Below are positions 54,300 to 64,000 of a stretch of DNA of 64,000 nt, piece by piece. Under the pieces are notes generated by a model. The model worked only from the letters and a program-made list of their open reading frames with translations. It ran no database searches and had not been told where the DNA came from. The stretch's first letter is position 1; each line of letters opens with the position of its first letter. The DNA lies in assembly GCF_963675165.1 (NCBI RefSeq), contig NC_087386.1, positions 1,538,931-1,602,930 of the forward strand. Reading direction: 5' to 3'. The position numbers and the translations under genes are program-made. Origin of the DNA: Halichondria panicea. Lineage: Eukaryota > Porifera > Demospongiae > Suberitida > Halichondriidae.

Positions 54300-57200
54300 A
54301 TGAGTGTAGCTATAGCTCATCAGAAAATGGACCATTACACTTGCTGCCTGTGTAAATCAACGCTTCCTAGTGATAAGAGGACAAGGAGAAAACTGCATGG
54401 AGAAAGTTGCAAGGAAGTAAAAGAGCAATTACAAGGCATCTCAGTTGTTCCATTGGCCAACTTTGAAGAGACAAGTGACCCAACTGCATACTTATGCCGC
54501 AAATGTGAGCAACAGGTCATATCCTTTGGTAATTGGACTGCAAAAGCAACTGCACTGAAGAAATGTATTGAAACTCTTCTTTCTCAGCTACATTGCACTC
54601 GAAAAAGATCCATTTCCGCAGATGCTCAGTCAAGTACGCCAAAACAACCACGTTTATCACTAGGCCCTATTAGGCCTAGCAGTTCATATATTCCTCCTGC
54701 AGAGAGTCAGAAATCCCCAGATGTCAAGGTATTGCTGATGCATGGAACTTTATCATATCATGCGTATATATATATATAGTTGCGTATAGTATTGATTATT
54801 GTTCGTTCTCGTGGTATATAGGTTAGAATCAATTACAAATCCGGACCAAAAGAACTCAAGATATGCACTCCTGCGAGGAAAACAGGCATCAAACGTTTTG
54901 CACGGAAAAGTTATAAGTCACTGGCATCAACTATGGTCAATTCTAAGGATACTTTGAAACCAATTGTCTCGGAAGTGTGTCTTAAAATTAAAAAAGAGAT
55001 GAAAAGCCTTAGCTCTGACCAATACGACTCCATTTTAAGGGACAGGATTGAAGCAGTAAAGTGTTTCAGCTGGGAAACAGTGATTTTGGATATGGAAAAA
55101 ATGATTCCTACTCTACTTTCTTTATTGAGACAAGTAGTTCCACAACCAGCTAAGCATAAACCATTGATTTGTTTCTTAGCATCCCTACTAATAAAGTCGC
55201 GACACAAGCGCATGGGGCTGGTACAGCGTGCAACTTCAATCATGTTGTATGGAAATGGATCTAACAAACAGGTAATAATACAAACATATATTCCTATATA
55301 ACTTCTATATATCTATCCTACTTCAGATCTACATGAACCTTCAGCCTCTCAACATATGTTTGTCTTATCAAGGGACACTCAATCTTGTGGAAGCAATCAG
55401 TGAGGGGTATGATGTGGCTGTTGAATATTGGGGAGATGAATTAAAAGAGAAGTTAACGTCACTTGAGCAAGTAAGTATGCGACATTGTGTGATGCATGTA
55501 TATACGTATCATAAGAAGGTTGGCCGCAAATTATAACAATTATTGATTATACAGTTATATATATGCAAGTGCATGTATAATTATTGTGCAGGTTGATGGG
55601 TGTAGCTCAATCCCAATCACTCACCGAAAGCTTGCACCAGCCTTTTTAAGGGATAATGACGACGACTCTGACTCTGATAGTCACAATTATGCCCCAGATT
55701 TCAGTCCTTTGTCGGATATGGAATTTGAAAATTTTGAATTGTTTTCTGAAGATAGTTCATGTGATGACACACACGATGTTCAAGCGAAAGATAACGAAGC
55801 TGACAGTAATGACTCAGAAGTGCAGCAAACAGATGATGATGACGATTCGTTGTCCGGACAAGAAGATTTAGATCCCACACAAGCCGATTCGTCATGGAAT
55901 GGCTTCAAGATCGTGGGTGATAATATTGATAAAAATATCAAACCATCTTTTCAGCGTCACGAAATTAAAGGAAAATCCCTCCACTATTTTCATTCGTACG
56001 CAGTGAAGGATAGAGTGGACCTATCTTCCCTCAGTGATACTACTCCAGAAATATGTGACCCTGACCCAAGCATGCTTGTGCCGTGTGCAGACGATATATC
56101 TTGCATATTGAAAGAAATAGAAATTCTTCTGTCCAGGTATAATTATGTGGTATATAATTGTACTATAAGACTATTGTATGCATGCATGCATGCATGGTTC
56201 CATATACGTATAATGTATAACTATAATTATTATAGGGTTATTGTTCAGCACATGGAAGGATACAAAGATCAAGCAACGAAAATAATATGGCATATACAAA
56301 GCAAGCAAAACAAGGAGATGGCTCTAAAGTCTCTAGTGGTAATTTAAAATTGTTATGCCACATTATACATAATTTGGTTCGTTTTTAGGTGCCACTTGGG
56401 GTACTCCTTCACAATGAAAATAAGCTTAATGAAATGTGTAAGATCCTGGAACACTGTGTGAAGTTTGTTCCTACCCGACCAGCTGAAGGAAAGTACATTC
56501 TTCCTAATGGGAGTATACTCGACTTTGATGATACACGATTCTTCAAAATACTTCTTGGTGGCGACCAACTAACAGTGGCCAGAGTACGTGGTGCCCAAGC
56601 ACTTCGAATGTCACAAGACAAGGCTAAAGACCGACTAGAAGGGATCGTTCCAGTAGTCGAGGATTGGCATGCCAGAATGACACTCATGAAGGTAAGAAAA
56701 ATGGATATAAAAACTGCATGTGTGTAATTGTAGAACTCGGATTGTTTTATTTATGCATTTGTTCAATTTAGACCATATGGCAACGGCTTTATTCTGTGAA
56801 GTCATCACGGGATAAAGGGACTATGTACCAACTGAGAAATTTGATTAATAGGACATCTGTACCAACTGATCCTTGTGACAACATGAACTCTGCTGAAGAT
56901 TACTTCTTGCTGCTGGTGCATACACATGCCATTGCTGCTGCAAAGGAAATACTTTCATACACCTCGATGGATTCAGTTTCAGATCTTGCCAAAGCAATCA
57001 CAACCAACTTTACATACGTTTCACATCTAGATTTTTCTCAGCAAACTACTGAAAAACAGAAGACAGTAGATGATAGTGTACATTTATACGCAGTTGAACT
57101 ATTGACCCTAGGATTGTTGTGGCATGGCTTCCATGATGCCATCAAAGAGGGTGATGGGGAACGAATCATGAGGTATTGGAAGTTTTTGTTAATTCTATTT

Positions 57201-57710
57201 AAGTCGACCAATCACCCCAATTATGCTAAAGAGGCAGTGAATTTGTTGCTGCAATACAACTACTTGTTTTCTGAAAGGCAAAAGTCTCAACTTCTTTGGA
57301 GTAGATGCGTAAATACACGAGGGCTCCCTGGAACCAACATTCCGTGTGATCTTCACATGGAACATCTTAACAGAAGACTAAAGACAGTGCTAAGGAATAT
57401 GGGAGCAAATGTCAACGACAAAACCGTTACAAAAGCTGGGAAGTGTATTGCTGTTGTGCAACGTGTCTGTCAAGCTTTTGAGGAACAAACTTCTTCTACG
57501 GCCTCACGCTCTGACAATCACCCCTACCCTAAATTTGGGAAGGACTTTGACATGGTGCTGAACGTTCTCGAACAAGAAAGAGTCTTTACGTATACAGCAA
57601 ACAGAAAACATGATACTTTCAGTTTTTCTAAAGGACTACTCGTAAAACTATCTAAGAAGCAGCTTCTCAATAAAGTCCAGACTAGCATTGACCAGATATA
57701 TTTGGTGTAA
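54300..57710 (+). CDS. Transposon-encoded DUF6589-like putative transposase
   Basis: Seven exons, 54300-54728, 54822-55271, 55327-55470, 55592-56136, 56236-56338, 56389-56691 and 56772-57710, all with GT-AG borders and consistent phase, give about 970 aa. The N-terminus has a zinc-binding pattern (YTCCLC, GESC, YLCRKC) like ZAD-type modules. Basic and linker segments follow, then an acidic stretch (DNDDDSDSDS; DDDDDSLSG). Exon 6 has the best motifs, LLGGDQLTVARVRGAQ and VPVVEDWHARM (about residues 615-650), which recall the DUF6589 family. Their aspartates are candidate catalytic acids of an RNase H-like nuclease. The fold and catalytic triad are inferred, not shown. No stop or frameshift interrupts the exons. 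Confidence 0.7.
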
Positions 57711-57871
57711 CGAACAGTCAATTTATGTCCTCTATCATTGTTATTATTAATATGCAAAACTTGTCGTCAACATTATACTAACATATACATATGCATTAAT
57801 TAGAATCATACGTAACTGATTTAATTTCAGTCATGATGCCAATCAGGCATGTATACCTAGCATAATTTCAG

Positions 57872-59321
57872 TTAATCAAACTTCTCACAAGACAATACAC
57901 ATAAATCACAGCATCTAGATCGGCTCATTCTTACTGAACCATCGTAATACTTCAAAAAACCTTCGAACAGAAGTTTTCGCCTACAAACAGTAGCATTGCT
58001 CACATACTCTTTTAGTCTTTCAGAAGAATGTTGTCCACCCTTTCCTTCAAACAAGGTTGCTTTAGCATCTAAACCGTCTCGACCAGCACGACCAGTCTCC
58101 TGGACATATTCTTCCATGTTTGATGGTAACCCCCAATGAAAAATTTGTCGAATATCAGAACAATCTATGCCAAGCCCAAAAGCTGATGTGGCAATTATTA
58201 ATCGCAGCTTCATTCCAGTTCCTAAAAATGATGATATCACTTGCTCTTTCTTTTCAGATGTCTGAACACTGCTAAACATATCAAACAGCCGGTATTCTGA
58301 AAGATTTGGGTACCCAGGAGGATCTGTCATATCTTCACCAAGCTTGCGTGTTAAAGCAATGTATAAATCCGAACAATCCCTATATCTGCGAACAAATACC
58401 ACAGTTTTTGGGTACGCAGTTCGTTTTCGGCACAGCCCGTAACACAAATCCTCACTCAACCTTTCAAGATCAATCTTTGGTTCTAACGTATAGAAGATAT
58501 TACCACGATCAGGGGGTAATGCAACCAATACTGGCTCCTTCATACTTAGTCGTTTGGATACAATATTAAAGGTTTCTATAGTGGCAGTAGCTGTGAGAGC
58601 CATCACGTTAACTTCAGTGGGTATGATACTGCGTAAGTCACCAAGTGCTGCAAAGGCTCTTCTAAATTGATCCCCCCATGTTTTAACACAGTGGGCTTCA
58701 TCCACTATTAATGCCACAAGCTTCTTCATGTACACTTCACTCTGGAGCATATCTCTATATCGAGCATTGTTCATAATGTTCTCTGGAGTTATAAAAACTA
58801 ACTGCACTACTCCATCGAGCACTCTCTTTGTTGCTTCTTGGTCAAGTTGTGCCTCTCCTACAAATTCTGCTTTCAAACCGCTCCGAGTAAATTTAGAACT
58901 TTGATCAACCATGAGAGACGACAAAGGGCTGATACACAAAACAATACTTCCAGACGAATCTGCATGTGGAACGTTATAATGTAATCTGTTATAATTGGCA
59001 TTCATATTACTTACTATAATGCAAAAAATTAATCTGCATTCATTACTTAGATCTATTACCTTTCAGTTTGTCAAATACAAGTGGCAGAACGGCATATATG
59101 ATAGATTTTCCATATCCAGTAGGGAGTGATACAAATATGTCATGGCCTTCAACAAACTTGAGGACAGCTTCCAACTGTTTATCTTTGAGACTTTCTATTC
59201 CTAGTTGTCGGGCACTGTCAGATATAGCTGCAGCTACTCTCTTCTCCATCTCTATTTCTTCACACTGCAAACACATGCACACCCCCGTAGTATTGTTGTG
59301 TTTGCGGTTACCGCAATGCAT
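57872..59321 (-). CDS. Transposon-encoded RecQ-like SF2 DNA helicase
   Basis: Two exons, 59060-59321 and 57872-58959 (phase 1), give about 449 aa from ATG 59321; in-frame ATGs at 59276 and 59249 are alternative starts. Motifs in order: LKDKQLEAVLKFVEG (Q-motif region), LPTGYGKSIIY (Walker A), ISPLSSLMVDQ (Ia), VDEAHC (DEAH box), ALTATAT (III), RLIIATSAFGLGID (V) and YVQETGRAGRDG (VI). A cysteine cluster (CCDLCVLSC) at the C-terminus resembles the RecQ zinc-binding part, while the winged-helix and HRDC domains of cellular RecQ are absent. It probably unwinds DNA during transposition. The end at 57872 lies 160 bp from the end of the convergent transposase gene. Confidence 0.88.
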
Positions 59322-59360
59322 GCCGCAATCATGTCGTAACTAACCACTCGCTGACTCAGC

Positions 59361-59429
59361 TAGAACGAGTGCTACATTGGAACTTGACCAGGCGTTCTTT
59401 CAGATAACGAACGGCTGGTCTCGAGGCTA
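59361..59429 (-). repeat. Right terminal inverted repeat
   Basis: Complement of 54081-54149 over 69 bp, ending CGGCTGGTCTCGAGGCTA. Confidence 0.9.
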
Positions 59430-59670
59430 ATAGAACCATACCCCGTACCCATAGCGTCGATTGTCGTAAAGTATAATCATCATACTCCCCTCAGGTACGG
59501 TACTGATACAGGAAACTTCACGGTTACCGTACTTCAAGATCATTGATCCAAGGTGGGTGATTTGATCGATGCCTCAATCTCGACAATAATCTTCGTCGAG
59601 TGTCTGAAATCATATTAAGGTAAAAAAACGAGTGAGTCACTCTTGACTGATTGTTGATTAAACGTTCACC

Positions 59671-59758
59671 ATGTCTGTTGTTTCTTTGTCCATAGAGAGA
59701 GAGTTGTTTCAACAGCGGCAAAATCGTCAAGTCAGCACTTATTCTGTGATTCTAATAG
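59671..59758 (+). other. Possible non-coding first exon of the SEC16-like gene
   Basis: A stretch from about 59671 ends at CTAATAG|GTAAAT. Joined to the acceptor before 60366 it would leave the ATG at 59671 out of frame with the main protein, so it is best seen as 5' UTR with a short upstream frame. The upstream border is unknown. Confidence 0.35.
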
Positions 59759-60154
59759 GTAAATTTTCATTGTCAATTTTAACACATTACTGGTCTGCTT
59801 TCATTAAAATATTGATGTATATACGTATTATTGTAAGTGTACTACAGCGTTTAAAACAGTGGAGGTTTTGTTCTCACATCGTATTTGTCATACACCATTC
59901 ACTGTCAAAGAAACTTCCTTTTCTCTATCTCTGTTCTTCCTGGTTCCATGTACGTGTGGGCAACCATGTACATCTATAAGGCTTTATTGAAACCTAAAGC
60001 ATTGAGCTTATGGTAATACAGACTGGGTTGTCTGAGTGTACCACCGATAATAATTATGATGATTGTAGAGAGAGTATATTGTACCATAATAATAATCAGC
60101 GACGTTGCGTGAACAGTAAGTGTTGAAACGTGTAACACCATATATGTACATGTA

Positions 60155-60302
60155 TACCGTATAGCGGGTAATTTTCGTATGAATTACTTTTAAATATTCG
60201 TATAGCTCAGGGTAGTGACGTTGAACGTAGAATAATTTTATAGGTTTAATTTTGTATGATGCTCTACAATACGAAATATGCGGACAATTTCGCTATACGG
60301 TA
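60155..60302. mobile_element. TACCGTATAGCGGG MITE
   Basis: 148 bp, left TACCGTATAGCGGGTAATTT, right CAATTTCGCTATACGGTA. It lies just upstream of the SEC16-like coding start. Same family as 32936-33336. Confidence 0.65.
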
Positions 60303-60383
60303 CCCGATTGTAATGCATTCTGATTTAGTTGGTCGTCACACACTCTCTTCCTCTGTCCATACAGGAACCAATCAACAGCAGCA

Positions 60384-63300
60384 ATGGCTGCTCCTCCCAC
60401 TTCTCAGACTGACACCACCCCCTTCCAAGGCCCCGCCTACTTCTCTGCTGGCACACCCACTGATGAAGGCAACCCATTCGCATTTGTCTCCAAGACCACT
60501 CAAGAATCGTTCACCACTAATGTAACATCAGGAGAAGGACCTCATAGAATACTTCAATCTGGAACTGGATATGCTGCGGCTAGTTTCTTTGATGAATACT
60601 CTGCTGAACCACCCCCAGTGCAATCACACCCCACACAAGGATCTCATCACATGCCTCGTGGACCGCCTGTGCCATCACAAGGGTCACCTAATCCACTAGG
60701 GTCACCGACTGCACAAGCACCCGTCTTCCCACCGCCCACACACGGAGCACTAGAGTCACATTACTCACAGAGGATGGTACCCTCACAACCTCCACCACCC
60801 TCACAAAACTCACAGATGTCACAGGGTCCACCACCATCACAACTATCATATCCTCCGCAAATGGATTCTTTGTCTTCTTGGGAACAAAATATTACAGCTG
60901 CTCGTCCCTCGTTAGAAATCCAAGGTGAGAGGCACAAGTGGACAATTGAATATTTATACGTGTACAGTTACTTCATTCATGTATTTATGTATCTGTAACT
61001 AAGTTCATTCATGGCTAATAATTAACCTTTTCATTCCAGATGGCCCCCACGCTCGTGTCGGTCAAGGTCCACCACCCTCACAAGGTCCACCAGGGTCGCA
61101 GATGCAGCTGTACCCTCCACAAGGCTCACTCATGTCACAAGGTCCACCACCGTCTAATAGCGATCCTCCGTGGGAACAAGTTATCCCACCCCAATCCTTG
61201 CTAGAGAGTGAGTTCCAGTAATAGCAGCATTAAGTGCAGTAGGCTAGAGCAGCCATTAAAACTATTACAAGGCTAAATAGAGTACGATAATATCTACCAT
61301 TGCTAAAAACATCTTTCTTTCTCATCATAATTATCAGCCAATACAGCATTAAAAGGCTAGAGCAGCCATTACAACTATCACAAGACCAAGACTTGTACAT
61401 GTGCCTAGCTAGAGAACATTAATTTGAATCCATGTATTGCTACGAGTAATCAACATCATCTCCCTCACAGCAGGTGCCCCTCATCACAAGAGGCAGACCT
61501 CCCAGCTGTCCACAACGTCTCTGTTTGGCTCCACTGAACCTACCGATGACTTCTTCTCCATTGGTCAACCTCGGAGCATGGAGTCGTTGTCACAACAATC
61601 AATGAGTGCCCCAACTACAGCTATACAAACAATTCTCTCATCTGATTCGTCGGCTCATCGTCAATCTCTCACCTCGATAACGACACAGGAAGCCACACCC
61701 ACACAACTTGATCGCCCACCCTCTAATGCGGACACACCTGATCCAATGCCGTCCATTTCCTCGGTTGATTCGTTTCCGTTTGACCGCCCCCCTTCGAATG
61801 CTGATATTGCACACCCGATGCTCATGGGGAGCTACCCAATATTAACCAACGCTGATTTTCCACCTGGCACAAACTCTCAACGAAGCAGTATCGATTCTGC
61901 TGTCGTCAATACGTCCCCACCAACTAATTCACCTGACAACACACCTCCGATGACTCACGAGCATAGCAACGCCCCAACAGCCGCTAATGTTTCAGGGCCG
62001 AAAACAAACGATGAAGTTTCAAACGGTTTTGTTGTGCCAAGTAGCGAAGAATTTGTGTTGACTAGTACACCTCCTGTGTTGCATCAATCGTCAGAGCCAG
62101 TCAACATCACAGCCTCTCAAGACACTTTGAACCATTCGACCAGCTCTTTATTGAACAACAGTCAAGAAGATTTCACGAGTGCCTCTCCCGTTAGGCTTCT
62201 CCCACCCACCCCCAGTTTAATGTCCGCTGTTGTCATGCCGATTAGTGATGCACAATCTCAACCACAATCAGTAGGTGATGAAGGAAATGGTTCGTTAAAA
62301 GACTGGGAAATTATCAACAATGCTCCTACAGATATTCAGCCTGTTCTCGAATCCAAGGCTGTTGATCATACCTCTCTCACCAGCCAGGCTAGCAGGGAGA
62401 CTATTACTACTGGACCACCCCCACTAGGCCCACCACCCTCACAAGGTCCACCATCCTCACAAGGTCCACCATCCTCACAAGGTCCACCGCCCTCACATGG
62501 TCTACCACCGTCATATGGTCCACCATCCTCACAAGGTCCACCATCCTCACAAGGTCCACCGCCCTCACATGGTCTACCACCGTCATATGGTCCACCACCC
62601 TCACAAGATCCACCACCCTCACAAGGTCCACCGCCCCCACAAGGCCCACTACCACCACAACAAATTATCATGGCTCCACGATCTTCTCTAGAAAGTAAGT
62701 GCATTTTCAATGTATTTTTCAGGGCACAGTGAAATCTGTAGGCAAACCAATAGTTACCTGTAGTACTGTCTGCTTGCTTAATATGCTGTATACATGTCCT
62801 TGTCTACCTGTTGAATCTCTGCATTGATATCTGCTCTTTATATTTTCCTTTTCCCAGGTGCCCTCCCACAGGGACTTCCCCCTACGACTGTCTACGAGAA
62901 CACTGTAATGTACACACAACCGATGTCTGTCCGTCCCACCATTATGAACACTACTGATGTCAACTATCATCCGGTTTATGTTCAACCCTTGACTACTAAT
63001 ACTCAGCCAATGCCCCCCAGTGGTGGACCCCCTGCAAACATTACTCAACCAATGCCCCCCAGTGGAGGACCCCCTGCAAATATTACTCAGCAAATGCCCC
63101 CCAGTGGACCGCCTGCAAATATTACTCAGCAAATGCCTCCCAGTGGACCTCCTGCAAACTTTACACAGCCAATGCCCCCCAGTGGTGGACCCCCTGCAAA
63201 CATTACACAGCCAATGCCCCCCAGTGGTGGACCCCCTGCAAACATTACACAGCCAATGCCTCCCAGTGGTGGACCCCCTGCAAACTTTACACAGCCAATG

Positions 63301-64000
63301 CCTCCCAGTGGTGGACCCCCTGCAAACATTACACAGCCAATGCCCCCCAGTGGTGGACCCCCTGCAAACATCACACAGCCAATGCCTCCCAGTGGTGGAC
63401 CCCCTGCAAACATTACTCAACCAATGCCCCCCAGTGGACCACCCCCTGCACAGGCGCTACCGCCCCCCAGTGGAGTCGTAAATGAGAACATTGTTCAGCC
63501 AAATAGTACGCTATTTCAACCAACAGTTCAAACCCGACCTGCTGTTCCATCTCAACCATCTCAACCTGCCACCCTTCAACCACCACTAGCTGCTGCACAA
63601 TCTTACTCAGATCCTGCCTTTCCTAGGACAGCTGGAGAGGTTATTGCACCTGTTCAATATTCTACTGTTGGTGTTACTCAAAGTGTGCCGCACATGTCAC
63701 TACCTCCACCACCCTCACAACAAGCACAGGCTCCACCGCCCACACATCAAGAACCACCCTCACACTACTCACACCCCCCACACAGGGACGACTATCGACC
63801 TCCACACGAACCCAGCCGAGATCAATATGCCTATCCTGAAGAAGACTATAATCGCCGTTACTATGACAATTATGACAGAGGAGGAGGGCGTTATCCTGAC
63901 GATCGCTATCGGCAACCCTCGGACTATTATCCTCCTCAGTCACATGACTCGAGGTACTATCGACCACGCCCACCTAGCAGGAACCCATATCCCGATCACC
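60384..64000 (+). CDS. SEC16-like proline-rich scaffold, N-terminal part (continues past window)
   Basis: Exons 60384-60924, 61040-61207, 61474-62694 and 62858-64000+ are all phase 1 at their joins. ATG 60384 follows an acceptor (CATACAG). The protein is low-complexity: GNPFAFVSK near the start, Ser/Pro/Gln repeats (GPPSSQGPPSSQ, GPPPSHGLPPSYGP), a 14-residue tandem repeat (QPMPPSGGPPANIT) from about 62998 to 63460, then an Arg/Tyr/Asp-rich stretch (DDYRPPHEPSRDQY, RRYYDNYDRGGGRYPDDRY). This order, with NPFAF-type motifs first and a Tyr/Arg-rich region later, resembles the N-terminal half of SEC16, the COPII scaffold at ER exit sites. The conserved central domain would lie beyond the window, so the call is provisional; another disordered scaffold is possible. 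Confidence 0.55.
62998..63460 (+). repeat. 42-bp coding tandem repeat, about 11 units
   Basis: CAGCCAATGCCCCCCAGTGG plus GGACCCCCTGCAAACATT repeats in frame as QPMPPSGGPPANIT. Two units lack a GG codon (SGPPANIT). Near-identity of the units indicates recent expansion. Confidence 0.85.

Larger units (their letters stand above)
54081..59429. mobile_element. 5.35-kb helicase-encoding DNA transposon (Academ/AcademH-like candidate), looks intact
   Basis: Bounded by 69-bp terminal inverted repeats, 54081-54149 and 59361-59429, that I read as identical (TAGCCTCGAGACCAGCCGTT...). It carries two convergent genes that fill most of its length: a spliced ~970-aa transposase candidate (+) and an SF2 RecQ-like helicase (-). 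Both are open throughout. No flanking duplication is evident beyond TA, which may be part of the repeat itself. From memory, the AcademH lineage of Academ transposons pairs a transposase with an SF2 helicase, which is why I suggest it; the transposase assignment needs a profile search. Identical ends and intact genes point to a young insertion. Confidence 0.8.

Noticed and set aside
59671-59979. MSVVSLSIERELF... frame as the SEC16-like N-terminus
   Set aside because: Splicing at the visible donor to the 60366 acceptor puts it out of frame with the long proline-rich reading.
62366-63420. Long minus-strand open frames rich in Gly/Cys repeats
   Set aside because: They are antisense shadows of the in-frame proline repeats of the SEC16-like gene.
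62998-63460. CRISPR-like regular repeats
   Set aside because: The units are contiguous 42-bp in-frame codon repeats without spacers, in a eukaryotic coding exon.

Overview
The window looks like nuclear DNA of an early-branching animal, most likely a demosponge. The reasons are compact spliced genes with short GT-AG introns, AT-rich intergenic DNA full of small inverted-repeat elements, clear animal housekeeping orthologues (TRAPPC2, BAG1), and tandem families of Ig-domain receptors and core-2-type glycosyltransferases. The organism call is an inference from style and content. No ribosomal or mitochondrial marker is present to prove it. Exon coordinates were built by hand from reading frames, splice consensus and phase.

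Layout. 1-1924 (-): 3' part of a multi-pass membrane protein. 2108-6527 (-): two tandem GLUT-type sugar transporters with identical exon lengths. 6940-10619 (+): two tandem paralogues of a lineage-specific five-exon gene with a possible PTB/PH-like core. 10918-11832 (+) TRAPPC2 and 11870-13674 (-) BAG1 are tail to tail, 37 bp apart. 13.9-53.5 kb: a repeated array of convergent gene pairs, a GT14 (core-2 GlcNAc-transferase-like) gene on + facing a type I Ig-domain receptor gene on -. It holds five transferase copies (two intact, one with its first exon separated, one internally deleted, one pseudogene) and five or six receptor copies (one intact at 32457-34979, the rest truncated or broken). 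An intronless sulfatase (27335-28863) sits in a block that appears to have been inserted into the second transferase. About 8 kb (14.2-22.2 kb) is duplicated at 43.0-50.1 kb, and comparing the two copies reveals several later transposon insertions with exact empty sites. 54081-59429: an apparently intact 5.35-kb DNA transposon with 69-bp identical terminal inverted repeats. It encodes a ~970-aa spliced protein with an N-terminal zinc-binding region and a DUF6589-like/transposase-like C-terminal half, and on the other strand a RecQ-like SF2 helicase. 60384-64000 (+): start of a large proline-rich SEC16-like gene that runs off the window.

How it fits together. The flanks are ordinary secretory-pathway, chaperone and transport genes. 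The central array pairs a Golgi glycan-branching enzyme with a surface receptor that carries tyrosine motifs, and it is expanding and decaying quickly. That birth-and-death pattern is what one expects of an immune or self-recognition locus. It is the most interesting system in the window, followed by the helicase-encoding transposon.
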